This document shows positions 54,153 to 63,700 of a stretch of DNA of 64,000 nucleotides, piece by piece. Location of the stretch: assembly GCF_000011065.1 (NCBI RefSeq), contig NC_004663.1:6138001-6202000 (forward strand), written 5' to 3'. A program made the translations under genes and the position numbers. Below the pieces are notes generated by a model that saw only the letters and a list, made by a program, of their open reading frames with translations, was not told where the DNA came from and did not search any database. Source of the DNA: Bacteroides thetaiotaomicron VPI-5482 (GTDB lineage Bacteria; Bacteroidota; Bacteroidia; Bacteroidales; Bacteroidaceae). Numbering within the stretch: position 1 is the first letter of the stretch; the number at the start of each line of letters is the position of its first letter.

Positions 54153-55085
54153 TTATTCCTGCGTACTGCTTCCGGCTGTATGGCGTTTCAACCATCGCCC
54201 TATTTCAGCTCCCTTAAAATAGATAATGAGGGAGCTGACTATGATAATCATTCCTGCAACGGTACTGAATGTCGGATACTCTCCCGGGAGCATGATCCAG
54301 CTAAGTATGGCGCCCAATATCGGGTTGATCAGTCTGCACATATTGATATCACTCACTTTGGCTCCTTTACTCTGTAAGGCGATAAACCAGAAACTGAAAG
54401 CAAAGACCGAGATAAATACCAGAATAGAAAGACTGATATAGAATCCGGCAGGCTTTCCGATAAATGAATGATACCCTTCCGTACCTAATCCTATCATATA
54501 GATGAGCAGTCCGCCGAAGAACATCTGCACGGCATTCAGGAAAATAGGGTTTATCTTGCCTTTATCTTCCGATACCGAAATCGCGGAATATCCCTGAAAG
54601 ATGATACTGAGCAGCAGAAGTACAATTCCCGTGATCCCTTTCCAGTCCAGCGGAGCGCCATTGCTGCCCATGCCTACGATAAGCAGCAAACCGATGAGGC
54701 TGACAATAAGGCTGATAATCTTGTGCACATTCAGCCGGTCATTGCTGGCCAGCAGATGGGCTAGCAGTACATTGATCAGAGGTGTCATTCCCATAATGAT
54801 AGAAGAGATAGCCCCGCTGACGAAATCGACTCCGAAATAGAAAGCCGTGTACCCCATAAACATATTGATCAGGATCAGATTCAGAAACAGTTTGCTGTGT
54901 TGGCGTATTTCTTTCCACATTCCCTTATGCCAGGTATAAGCAAAAAGAATGATACCTACAGTGGTAAAGCGGATTCCTGCAAAGTTCATCGGCGAAAAGT
55001 CGTAACTCAGCCCCTGCTTGATAAACGGATTGACGATAGCCCATAATACAGAGGCCAGTATAGCATAAAAAAGTCCTTTTTTCAT
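54153..55085 (-). CDS. EamA/DMT family transporter
   Basis: 310 residues with about ten membrane helices in two EamA repeats (ILASVLWAIVNPFIKQGLSY and SGAISSIIMGMTPLINVLLA in the first; FSFWFIALQSKGAKVSDINM then CRLINPILGAILSWIMLPGE in the second). The substrate, probably a metabolite or amino acid for export, cannot be inferred. It ends 6 nt from the oxyR stop in convergent orientation. Confidence 0.92.
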   Translation of the reverse strand: MKKGLFYAILASVLWAIVNPFIKQGLSYDFSPMNFAGIRFTTVGIILFAYTWHKGMWKEIRQHSKLFLNLILINMFMGYTAFYFGVDFVSGAISSIIMGMTPLINVLLAHLLASNDRLNVHKIISLIVSLIGLLLIVGMGSNGAPLDWKGITGIVLLLLSIIFQGYSAISVSEDKGKINPIFLNAVQMFFGGLLIYMIGLGTEGYHSFIGKPAGFYISLSILVFISVFAFSFWFIALQSKGAKVSDINMCRLINPILGAILSWIMLPGEYPTFSTVAGMIIIVSSLIIYFKGAEIGRWLKRHTAGSSTQE

Positions 55086-55118
55086 TTTATGGTTTGGTGG
55101 TTTTATTCAAAAATGCTG

Positions 55119-55126
55119 CAAAGATA
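55119..55126 (-). promoter_or_regulatory. -7 element for the EamA gene
   Basis: Minus strand TATCTTTG (55126-55119), 33 nt upstream of the start. No clear -33 TTTG. Confidence 0.5.
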
Positions 55127-55147
55127 GTAATAATTAGGCACATACAT

Positions 55148-55178
55148 TTTGAATCTAGGTATTAATTCCTTATATTTG
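55148..55178 (+). promoter_or_regulatory. Aquaporin promoter
   Basis: TTTG (55148-55151), 19 nt, TATATTTG (55171-55178), full consensus, 28 nt before the ATG. Confidence 0.75.
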
Positions 55179-55206
55179 GAGAATCAACCATTTTTTATTT
55201 AGTAAT

Positions 55207-55896
55207 ATGAAAAAATACATTGCAGAAATGATTGGGACGATGGTGCTCGTCCTGATGGGATGTGGAAGTGCTGTTTTTGCCGGCAGTATGGCTGGTACTG
55301 TAGGAGCCGGCGTGGGAACGGTCGGCGTTGCTTTGGCATTTGGACTTTCAGTAGTGGCGATGGCGTATGCTATCGGAGGTATTTCGGGATGTCACATCAA
55401 TCCTGCTATTACGTTAGGAGTATTCCTCTCGGGTCGTATGAATGGAAAAGATGCGGGTATGTATATGCTTTTCCAGGTTATAGGAGCGATTATCGGTTCG
55501 GCTATTCTTTATGCCCTGGTGACCACCGGCGGGCATGACGGACCGACGGCTACCGGTTCCAACGGCTTTGGTGACGGCGAGATGCTACAGGCATTCATCG
55601 CAGAAGTGGTCTTTACTTTCATTTTTGTATTGGTGGTGCTGGGGTCTACCGATCCGAAGAAAGGGGCGGGAGCTTTCGCAGGCCTTGCCATCGGTCTTTC
55701 TCTGGTATTGGTGCATATCGTATGTATCCCTATTACAGGTACTTCCGTCAATCCGGCACGTAGCATCGGTCCGGCATTGTTCCAGGGTGGAGAAGCGTTG
55801 TCGCAGTTGTGGCTGTTTATTGTAGCGCCGTTTGTAGGAGCGGCTGTCAGTGCGCTCGTCTGGAATTATTTCGGTGACAAGAATGAAAAGAAATAA
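55207..55896 (+). CDS. aqpZ: Aquaporin Z-type water channel (MIP family)
   Basis: 229 residues with six membrane helices and two NPA loops (GCHINPAITLGVFLSGR and GTSVNPARSIGPALF). The His in LVHIVCIPITGTSVNPAR and the Thr and Arg around the second NPA are those of water-selective AqpZ, against glycerol facilitators. Own promoter and terminator. Confidence 0.94.
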   Translation: MKKYIAEMIGTMVLVLMGCGSAVFAGSMAGTVGAGVGTVGVALAFGLSVVAMAYAIGGISGCHINPAITLGVFLSGRMNGKDAGMYMLFQVIGAIIGSAILYALVTTGGHDGPTATGSNGFGDGEMLQAFIAEVVFTFIFVLVVLGSTDPKKGAGAFAGLAIGLSLVLVHIVCIPITGTSVNPARSIGPALFQGGEALSQLWLFIVAPFVGAAVSALVWNYFGDKNEKK

Positions 55897-55933
55897 TAAG
55901 AAGAAATAAACGGATCACTTTATGATAAAATTA

Positions 55934-55966
55934 AGGGCGAGAGTTTCACAACTGTCGCCCTCTTTT
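55934..55966 (+). terminator. Terminator after the aquaporin gene
   Basis: AGGGCGA-G-AGTT (55934-55945) pairs with AACT-G-TCGCCCT (55950-55961) and is followed by CTTTT. Confidence 0.85.
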
Positions 55967-56014
55967 GCGTAATTATATATTATAATAAAAAGAGTGTTTC
56001 TATAATTACTAGAT

Positions 56015-56737
56015 TTAATTAGATGAGGGGAATTTCACTTCATAGAATTTTTCCCCGTTATATAAGGTCTTGACACGTATTCTGAGTCCTTTCTTGCCTT
56101 TCATCTGATCTTGAATCTTATCCAGTTTGAAAGATATATACCCTTCGCCCAGACGGTCGGCGGTGTCGCCTTCGTCGTTATGCCGGAATTCAAGATCGAT
56201 ATACTCATCGTTGGCATCATCGGCAGCGGGTTCAGCTTCCTTGTTGTTGATGACCAGATTCAGGAAATGTTTCTTGTCCTCGCTATGCGTGCCGTAATAT
56301 TGGAATTCGATTGTCAGATATTTCTTGTCTTGGGTAATCCACATATAAGTAGAATTGATTTTATCGTCTCCGATCTTCTCTTCCGTATTTTCTCCTTCCC
56401 CCATAGTCACGATTTCTTTGGTCAGGATCTCTTTTATTTCTCTTACCTGAATATTATAGTCATATCCCTTCACCGGTTCTTCCAGCTCTTTGAATATCAC
56501 AAAGGCGCGTTGCCCGTCTTTATTCTTGTCACTGATCCATCCGTTTCCATTGCTCGGGAACATTGTTTTTCCATCATCCAGAGTGAAATAGAAATCCTTG
56601 CTATCCGGGCTGATCAGATTGATGGTGCTGATGACCAGTGAATCGGATGAGGAGTCATCATCATCCAGACACGACTGAAGTATCGGCATTGTGGTCATAA
56701 CAGCAATAATAAATGCAATGAATTTAAATTTCTTCAT
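56015..56737 (-). CDS. nigD1: NigD-like lipoprotein
   Basis: 240 residues. Lipobox ILQSC followed by LDDDDSSSD, an acidic stretch after the lipid-bearing Cys that in Bacteroides is linked to surface export and vesicle sorting. The rest is beta-rich (ISTINLISPDSKDFYFTLDD, VKGYDYNIQVREIKEILTKE, EYIDLEFRHNDEGDTADRLG) and fits NigD-like proteins, a Bacteroidales family named for a proposed bacteriocin-immunity role. It is divergent from the ECF sigma gene across 179 nt. I recall this gene being called NigD1 and tied to the Das1 regulon; the symbol rests on that memory and on gene order. Confidence 0.75.
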   Translation of the reverse strand: MKKFKFIAFIIAVMTTMPILQSCLDDDDSSSDSLVISTINLISPDSKDFYFTLDDGKTMFPSNGNGWISDKNKDGQRAFVIFKELEEPVKGYDYNIQVREIKEILTKEIVTMGEGENTEEKIGDDKINSTYMWITQDKKYLTIEFQYYGTHSEDKKHFLNLVINNKEAEPAADDANDEYIDLEFRHNDEGDTADRLGEGYISFKLDKIQDQMKGKKGLRIRVKTLYNGEKFYEVKFPSSN

Positions 56738-56852
56738 ATACTATAAAAATGTTTTTTAATGAGTACTATTTACTTGCTTTGTACTCTGAAAATGCAAGGG
56801 GGGAGAAAATATTGCATTTGGATCTGTTAAAGAAACAAAAGTTGCAAAAGAG

Positions 56853-56883
56853 TTGTTCTCTCTGTGCAGTATTTCTATCTTTG
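56853..56883 (+). promoter_or_regulatory. Promoter of the ECF sigma-anti-sigma pair
   Basis: TTG (56853-56855), 20 nt, TATCTTTG (56876-56883), 33 nt before the sigma ATG. A housekeeping-type promoter, so basal expression does not require the ECF sigma itself. Confidence 0.65.
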
Positions 56884-56916
56884 CTGCATTTATAAGGTAA
56901 ACACGTGTATAAGCAA

Positions 56917-57465
56917 ATGGAAGAATTTGAGTTGTCGGAACAATGCAGGCTGGGAAATAATCGAGCCCGCAAAGAATTGTATGAGCATTATGGAGGGCGT
57001 TTGCTAGGCGTCTGTCTGCGCTATACCGGCGACCGTGATACAGCTCAGGATCTGCTTCACGATGGTTTTATAAAGATATTCAGTTCTTTCGACAAGTTCA
57101 CCTGGCGGGGTGAAGGCTCACTGCGGGCCTGGATGGAACGAGTGATGGTCAATACCGCTTTACAGTATCTTCGCAAGAGTGATGTAATCAGTCAGTCTAC
57201 GCCTTTGGAAGAAGTACCCGAAGATTACGAGGAACCCGACGCTTCGGCTGTAGAGATGATTCCGCAAGCGGTATTGATGCGATTTATCGAAGAGTTGCCG
57301 GCAGGATACCGTACCGTGTTCAACCTTTACACCTTCGAGGAAAAATCGCATAAGGAAATAGCACAGTTGTTAGGTATTAATGAGAAGTCATCGGCTTCGC
57401 AATTATTTCGGGCGAAGAGCGTGTTGGCTAAGAGAGTAAAAGAATGGATAATGAATAACGGATAG
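56917..57465 (+). CDS. das1: ECF sigma factor, partner of the dual-membrane anti-sigma (probable Das1)
   Basis: 182 residues from the ATG at 56917; a GTG at 56905 would add four residues. Region 2 is NRARKELYEHYGGRLLGVCL and DTAQDLLHDGFIKIFSSFDK; region 4 is LPAGYRTVFNLYTFEEKSHK and EIAQLLGINEKSSASQLFRA. It lacks the hydrophobic tail of FecI-type sigmas. The next gene begins 8 nt after its stop and encodes the likely anti-sigma factor. In B. thetaiotaomicron the sigma at this position is, as I recall, Das1 (ECF21 class), which controls vesicle formation. The symbol depends on that recollection. Confidence 0.85.
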   Translation: MEEFELSEQCRLGNNRARKELYEHYGGRLLGVCLRYTGDRDTAQDLLHDGFIKIFSSFDKFTWRGEGSLRAWMERVMVNTALQYLRKSDVISQSTPLEEVPEDYEEPDASAVEMIPQAVLMRFIEELPAGYRTVFNLYTFEEKSHKEIAQLLGINEKSSASQLFRAKSVLAKRVKEWIMNNG

Positions 57466-57473
57466 GTAGAGAT

Positions 57474-58730
57474 ATGGAAGAGAAAGAATTATGGATGAAT
57501 AAGTTGAAGGAGAAGCTCGGGGATTACTCGGAGCCGCTTCCTGCTTCCGGTTGGGAACAACTGGAAAAAGAACTTATGCCTCCTGTGGAGAGGAAGATAT
57601 ATCCTTATCGTAAATGGACGGTAGCCGCTGCGGCTGTCATTTTATTGGCTTTGGGGTCATCGGTCAGCCTGTATTTCCTCGGGACTCCTGCTGCTGATGA
57701 AATTCGTCATGCCAAGACTCCGGCGTTAGCCTCTGTTCCGGATGTTTTGCCGGATGCGCAGCAACCGGATATGACAGGAACAACGATAGAACCGGTAGTG
57801 CGTCCGGTAGTGAAGAACCGCATCGCGAAAGCGGAACGGAACATTCCCCAACCAACGGCAAATATCGACGAACCGGTGAAGAAAGAAGAGCAACCTTCGG
57901 AGCTGAACGCTCAGACCGGCGACCGGAAAGAAAAAGAAGAAGTGGAACCGGTGGAAGAAACGAAAGCCATCCGGCATAAGCCCGCAGATACGGAACAACC
58001 GAGAAATAAGCCACGCCGTCCTTCCAGCAGAGACAAACTGCATATTCCGGCAGAAAAAGCATCTTCGCAGAAAGGCACGTGGTCGATGGGACTTTCGGTA
58101 GGTAACTCCGGTGGTGCTTCTACAGAGTTGGGATCGGGCATTCCTTCTTATATGTCCCGTGTGAGCATGGTATCGGTATCAAACGGTCTGCTGAGCATAC
58201 CCAATGATCAGCAATTGGTCTTTGAAGATGGAGTACCATATTTGCGTCAGGCCAATCAGGTGGTCGATATGGAACACCATCAACCTATCTCCTTCGGATT
58301 ATCTGTCCGCAAGAGTCTGGCGAAAGGGTTCTCTGTCGAAACAGGATTGACTTACACCTTGCTTTCTTCGGATGCAAAGTTTGCGGACAGCGACCAGAAG
58401 ACCGAACAGAAACTGCATTATCTGGGTATCCCGTTAAAAGCGAACTGGAACTTCCTTGATAAGAAACTGTTTACTCTTTATGTATCCGGTGGAGGTATGA
58501 TTGAGAAATGTGTTTATGGTAAGCTGGGCACGGAAAAGGAAACTGTGAAACCTTTGCAATTCTCCGTCTCCGGTGCAGTCGGCGCACAGTTTAATGCCAC
58601 CAAACGGGTAGGTATATACGTAGAACCCGGTGTTGCTTATTTCTTTGATGATGGTTCTGATGTACAGACCATCCGTAAGGAGAATCCGTTCAACTTCAAT
58701 ATTCAGGCGGGTATCCGACTTACTTATTAG
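57474..58730 (+). CDS. dma1: Dual membrane-spanning anti-sigma factor with outer-membrane barrel (probable Dma1)
   Basis: 418 residues in four parts. Residues 1-47 are cytoplasmic and charged (MEEKELWMNKLKEKLGDYSE, WEQLEKEL), like a short anti-sigma segment. Residues 48-69 are one membrane helix (WTVAAAAVILLALGSSVSLY). Residues 71-200 are a disordered Pro/Glu/Lys-rich linker. Residues 201-418 are a beta-barrel with alternating pattern (SFGLSVRKSLAKGFSVETGL, QFSVSGAVGAQFNATKRVGI) ending QAGIRLTY, an outer-membrane targeting end. No cleavable signal is seen. The chain can thus run from cytoplasm through both membranes and directly couple outer-membrane state to the upstream sigma. A strong terminator follows. 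It matches the Dma1 anti-sigma family that I recall as regulating outer-membrane vesicles. Confidence 0.87.
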   Translation: MEEKELWMNKLKEKLGDYSEPLPASGWEQLEKELMPPVERKIYPYRKWTVAAAAVILLALGSSVSLYFLGTPAADEIRHAKTPALASVPDVLPDAQQPDMTGTTIEPVVRPVVKNRIAKAERNIPQPTANIDEPVKKEEQPSELNAQTGDRKEKEEVEPVEETKAIRHKPADTEQPRNKPRRPSSRDKLHIPAEKASSQKGTWSMGLSVGNSGGASTELGSGIPSYMSRVSMVSVSNGLLSIPNDQQLVFEDGVPYLRQANQVVDMEHHQPISFGLSVRKSLAKGFSVETGLTYTLLSSDAKFADSDQKTEQKLHYLGIPLKANWNFLDKKLFTLYVSGGGMIEKCVYGKLGTEKETVKPLQFSVSGAVGAQFNATKRVGIYVEPGVAYFFDDGSDVQTIRKENPFNFNIQAGIRLTY

Positions 58731-58752
58731 TCAATATAGTTGAGCTATATAT

Positions 58753-58799
58753 TTTAAAAGCGATATTTTACCAATGACGGTTAAAATATCGCTTTTAAA
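58753..58799. terminator. 18-bp perfect hairpin after dma1
   Basis: TTTAAAAGCGATATTTTA (58753-58770) is exactly inverted at 58782-58799 around an 11-nt loop, with A/T flanks able to terminate on either strand. Confidence 0.88.
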
Positions 58800-58885
58800 G
58801 TTTTATGTGCAGAAACTCTGCTGAAAAATCGGAAATCTGAGAAAATATTAATATCATTGTCACCTGTTTCTGACCGATGGTAACA

Positions 58886-58893
58886 TACCTTTG
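58886..58893 (+). promoter_or_regulatory. -7 element of the third ECF sigma gene
   Basis: TACCTTTG lies 17 nt before the ATG at 58911. The -33 box is weak. Confidence 0.55.
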
Positions 58894-58910
58894 TTGCAAA
58901 ATTCTAAGCT

Positions 58911-59498
58911 ATGGTGGATTCTATAAATGAAAAACGTTTATTAACCGAATTAAAGAACGGCTCTTTTCAAGCATTTGAAAGATTATATAATATGTATAGC
59001 GGTAAGTTATACAACTTCATTATGCGAATTTCTTCCGGCAATCAATATATGGCTGAAGAAGTAGTTCAGTCTGCCTTTATACGTGTTTGGGAAGTACGTG
59101 AGCGAGTAGAGCCGGAGTCTTCATTTATTTCTTTTCTTTGTACCATCGCCAAGAATTTATTAATGAATATGTATCAGCGTCAGACTGTAGAGTATGTTTA
59201 CAATGAATATTTGAAAAATACTGGAGTAGACCGTGACTCCCAGACAGAAGAAAGTATTGACTTGCGATTCTTGAATGAATATATCGATTCTTTGGCTGAA
59301 GAATTGCCGGCGCAACGGAAGAAAATCTTTATTCTGAGCAAAAGGCAAAATTATACAAATAAAGAAATAGCGGAGATGATGGGCATTTCCGAAAGTACAG
59401 TTGCCACGCAACTATCTTTGGCCGTGAAGTTTATGCGTGAGCAGTTAATGAAGCATTATGATAAAATCGTTGCGCTTCTGTTTGCCTTTTTTTGTTAA
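58911..59498 (+). CDS. ECF sigma factor (FecI-like) of the third SusC locus
   Basis: 195 residues. Region 2: AFERLYNMYSGKLYNFIMRI and AEEVVQSAFIRVWEVRERV. Region 4: LPAQRKKIFILSKRQNYTNK and EIAEMMGISESTVATQLSLA. It has the hydrophobic end (IVALLFAFFC) of FecI-type sigmas. fecR and susC follow on the same strand, unlike the second locus where the sigma gene is divergent. Confidence 0.94.
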   Translation: MVDSINEKRLLTELKNGSFQAFERLYNMYSGKLYNFIMRISSGNQYMAEEVVQSAFIRVWEVRERVEPESSFISFLCTIAKNLLMNMYQRQTVEYVYNEYLKNTGVDRDSQTEESIDLRFLNEYIDSLAEELPAQRKKIFILSKRQNYTNKEIAEMMGISESTVATQLSLAVKFMREQLMKHYDKIVALLFAFFC

Positions 59499-59548
59499 TG
59501 AAATGTAATTGTAATCTTTGCTTTTGGATGGCAGATAGGATGAAAATG

Positions 59549-59558
59549 TATACCTGTA
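59549..59558 (+). promoter_or_regulatory. TATACCTGT element upstream of fecR (copy 2)
   Basis: TATACCTGTA, 13 nt before the fecR ATG, in the 73-nt gap after the sigma gene. See the copies at 37667 and 60687. Confidence 0.45.
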
Positions 59559-59571
59559 AATAAGTAGGAAG

Positions 59572-60549
59572 ATGGATAAGATACATTATAAAGAGCTGAT
59601 TGAAAAATATTTCGAAGGAAATATAGCGGACACTGAAATAAAGGAGTTGTCCGATTGGATAAAGAACGACCGTCAGTTGCAAAACTGGTGGGAACAGGAG
59701 TTTACCAAGTCGGATGCCGCTATTGATCCGATACTGCGTGATAAACTCTTTGCACGGATAAAAGAAGGAACACTGAAACATACGTCACCGAGAACGAAGG
59801 GCGTGAGAACTCTCCCTATGATTCCTTGGAGGTGGGTGGCTGCTATTTTGTTACCTGTCTGTATTGCTTTTTTCACTTATTATTTGATCGATTCGTCGCA
59901 AATGACCAGTGCGCCTTTTATTGTCAAAGCAGATAAAGGTGATAAAGCTACAGTTGAATTGCCGGATGGAACGAATGTAGTGCTTAACTCAGCTTCTCAA
60001 TTGAGTTATCTGAATAATTTTGGAGAGAAAGTCCGCAGAGTGCAACTGAATGGTGAGGCCTACTTTAAAGTCGCTCCTGATGAGAAACATGCGTTTATAG
60101 TGCAGGTAGGTGATTTGGAAGTAAAGGTATTGGGGACTTCCTTCAATGTATCTGCTTATGAAGATGCAAAAGACATTACGGTTGTTTTGTTGGAAGGGAA
60201 AGTAGGAATTTACACTCAGGAAACTTCGCGTATGATGAAGCCCGGTGATAAAATAGAATACAATAAAACCACTCATCAACTTGTTGCTACCCAAGTGCAT
60301 CCCAATGATTATATTGAATGGACGAAAGGAAATATCTATTTCGAGAAAGAATCGTTGGAAAACATCATGAAAACTCTTTCACGGATTTATGATGTGGAGA
60401 TACGTTTCGATTCGAATAAACTTCCTAAAGAATACTTTACGGGAACGATTCCTAGTGGCGGCATACAGAACGCCTTGAATATTCTCATGCTTACTTCGCC
60501 TTTTTATTATGAAATGGATGGCTCGGTCATTGTCTTGAAAGAGAAGTAG
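59572..60549 (+). CDS. FecR family anti-sigma factor
   Basis: 325 residues. A cytoplasmic helical N-terminus of FecR type (YKELIEKYFEGNIADTEIKE, LSDWIKNDRQLQNWWEQEF) precedes one membrane helix (WVAAILLPVCIAFFTYYLI). The FecR domain follows (VELPDGTNVVLNSASQLSYL, GEAYFKVAPDEKHAFIVQVG), then a DUF4974 STN-like domain (SLENIMKTLSRIYDVEIRFD). It should hold the sigma inactive until the SusC receptor binds its glycan. Confidence 0.95.
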   Translation: MDKIHYKELIEKYFEGNIADTEIKELSDWIKNDRQLQNWWEQEFTKSDAAIDPILRDKLFARIKEGTLKHTSPRTKGVRTLPMIPWRWVAAILLPVCIAFFTYYLIDSSQMTSAPFIVKADKGDKATVELPDGTNVVLNSASQLSYLNNFGEKVRRVQLNGEAYFKVAPDEKHAFIVQVGDLEVKVLGTSFNVSAYEDAKDITVVLLEGKVGIYTQETSRMMKPGDKIEYNKTTHQLVATQVHPNDYIEWTKGNIYFEKESLENIMKTLSRIYDVEIRFDSNKLPKEYFTGTIPSGGIQNALNILMLTSPFYYEMDGSVIVLKEK

Positions 60550-60578
60550 ATAAGCATCTTTATCATGAAATTAGATAT

Positions 60579-60614
60579 AGCCATTCCTGAGTTTTCCCCC
60601 GGAATGGCTTTTTA
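60579..60614 (+). terminator. Terminator between fecR and susC
   Basis: AGCCATTCC (60579-60587) pairs with GGAATGGCT (60601-60609), then a run of T to 60613. susC must therefore rely largely on its own promoter. Confidence 0.82.
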
Positions 60615-60686
60615 ATTTATGAAGAACCGTTAGTTAACAAGAGTTAAAGATAGATAGCCGATTGGACGAAAGGGGAGAGCAGTCGG

Positions 60687-60696
60687 TATACCTGTC
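60687..60696 (+). promoter_or_regulatory. TATACCTGTC element upstream of susC (copy 3)
   Basis: TATACCTGTC lies between the fecR terminator and the susC ATG (23 nt before it), exactly where a sigma-dependent promoter is needed. Confidence 0.5.
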
Positions 60697-60719
60697 AAAC
60701 AACTTAAAAGTTTTGATAT

Positions 60720-63700
60720 ATGGAAAACAGAACACCCTTTGTGAAACTCCCTCAGTCTACAGCAGGGAGAAGTAAGAACTGGAGAACATTACGGGCCATT
60801 TGTCTGCTACTGTTCATGAGCATCTCTTTGACCGCTTATTCTCAAATAACGGTTGATTTGAAAGGCATCTCGTTAAGAGCCTCATTAAAAAAGATTGAGC
60901 AAGTTAGTAATTACAAGTTTTTCTACAGTGAGAGTCTGCCGGAATTGAGTTGGAAAGTTTCATTGAACGTTCGGGATGTAACGATCGACCAGACCATGAC
61001 ACGTCTTTTGGAAGGAATGGAACTGACTTACAAAAAAGAACAGGAAAACGTCATTGTGTTGATTCGTAAAACACAAAGTAAACAACTGACGAAAAAAGTA
61101 ACCGGAACAGTTGTCGATGCCAACGGAGAACCCATTATCGGTGCAAGTATCGTGATTAAAGGTGAGTCTCACGGGACAATAACGGATTTTGATGGTAAGT
61201 TCGCATTGCCCGACGTACCGGAGAAAGCAGTCTTGACCATCTCTTATATCGGTTACAAGACAGTCAATCTTGCTACTACCGATCAGACATTGGTAAAGGT
61301 AGTACTTGAGGAAGATAGTAAGATGATCGATGAAGTCGTAGTAGTAGGTTATGGAGTTCAGTCACAGAAGCTGGTCACTACCTCTATCAGTAAAGTGAAG
61401 ATGGAGAATATAGATCAGGGAAATGATTACAATCCGATTAAGATGTTGCAAGGTCGTGTGGCAGGTGTGAATATATCTTCTGCCTCCGGAACACCGGGTG
61501 AAACTCCCAATATAACTGTTCGTGGTATCGGTTCCGTTAGCGGAGGAAGTTCACCGCTGTATGTAGTGGATGGAATCCCCAGCGAAAAATATCCGAATTT
61601 GAATCCCAATGATATTGAGAGTATGGAAGTGTTGAAAGATGCGTCGGCAGCGGCAATCTATGGTTCGCGTGCCAATGCCGGGGTGGTGCTGATCACTACC
61701 AAATCGGGGCAGCAGGGGAAAACAAAGATCGAAGTATCCGGCCGTTACGGCTTTGCCTCCCTTGCCAGTGATATAGAGATGGCTAATTCAACGGAATACA
61801 TGAATACTATGCAGGCTGCTATTGATAACTACAATGTGCAGATGGGAACCAACCTGCAACTGTATATTCCTTCTCAGATTCAGGAAACCGACTGGGTGAA
61901 AGAGATTTCAAGAAAGAACTCAAAGACGGGTGCCGGTTCTATCAGCATTTCCGGCGGAAATGAAAAGACTACTTTTTTTGCTTCCTTAGGAGCCAATACT
62001 CAGGAAGGCTATTTGAATAAGAGTAAGTATGACCAATACAATATGCGTGCTAAGTTCTCACATAAAATAAACAGCATCTTCAAACTAAATATGAATCTGG
62101 CAGGTTCGGCAAGTCGTTCGGACTTATTGGAAGAAACGAGTACCAGTTTGAAAGTATTGCGTACAGCCCGTGAGGAACAACCTTGGTATTCTCCTTACAA
62201 AGAAGACGGGACATCCTATAAAGTGAATGGAACGGATATTCTGCGCCATAATCCCCTCATGTTAATAAATGAAGAAGACTGGGTAGCAAAGAAATATCAG
62301 TTGTCGGGAGTATTCAGTATAGACGTCACCCCCTTCAAAGGTTTTAAATATACACCGACAGTGAGTGCGTACGGCATTTTGGATAATGTTTCAAAGAAGT
62401 TATCGGATAAGCACGATGCCCGTAAAAACAGTAGTGGTTGGGGAGCTTTGGCTCAACAGAAAGACCAGAGTTTCCGTTATGTGATTGATAATGTTTTCTC
62501 TTACAATAACGAATGGAATAAACTTATTTACTCAGTTATGTTAGGACACTCTTTCGAGAAATACACTTACGAACAGTTTGGAGCAAAGAGTGATAATTAC
62601 GCCAATGGTGCCTATCCTTCGTCCAGTTTCGATCTCATTAATGCCGGACCGAACATCTATGCCGGAGATATCAGTTATACTTCCTACGCTTTGGAGTCTT
62701 ACTTTGGTCGAATCGCCCTGAACTGGGATAATAAATATATCCTGAATGCCTCGTTACGCAGCGATGGTTCTTCCCGCTTTGCGAAGAATAAGAGGTATGG
62801 TTACTTTCCCTCGGCTTCTTTTGCATGGAGAGCTTCCAATGAAGGCTTCTTTCCCAAAAACAAATATGTCAATGATGCCAAACTGAGATTAAGCTGGGGT
62901 ATGACAGGCAGCATGGCAGGTGTCAGCAATTATGCTCCGTTGTCGCTCATTAGTGCGGGAGGCGCATCCTACAATGGCTCTGCCGGATTCCAGATTTCAC
63001 AGGACGCACGTGCGCTGACTTGGGAGAAAGCAAGTCAGTTCAATATAGGTTTTGATATCGAAATGTTTCAGTCTCGTTTAACCTTGAACGTTGATATGTT
63101 CTATCAGAAAACGACCGATCTGCTGTTTAAGAAACCTGTAAATGCAAGTACCGGATATACCACTCTACAGTCTAACATCGGTTCGTTGGAGAATAAAGGA
63201 CTTGAATTGGCATTAAACGGCAAAATTCTCACCGGAAAATTCAAATGGGACTTGGGAGGTAATATTTCTTTCGTAAAGAACAAACTGCTCTCTTTAATTG
63301 AAGGAAGTGAAATGTACGTTGTACCCAGTAGCGGGAGTAACCTTTTGGGTGGTTCCATGCATGCTTTGATCAACGGAGAACCCATCAGTACATTTTATAT
63401 GTTGAAGATGGAAGGCATTTATCAGCGTGACGATGAAGTTCCCGCCAAACTTTATGCCAAGGGAGTGCGTGCCGGTGATGTGCGATATTTTGATTACAAT
63501 GAAGATGGCGACATCACCGACGCTGACCGTGTGAATGTAGGAAAAGCTATTCCCGACTTTTACGGTGGTATTACTTCGAATTTCTCATACAAAGGTTTTG
63601 ATCTGTCATTATTTGGGCAATTTTCCGTAGGTGGAAAAGTGATGGCGGCATGGCGGGGTGTCAATGGTTCCGAAGGTACCGACCATTTAGGTCTGGCACT

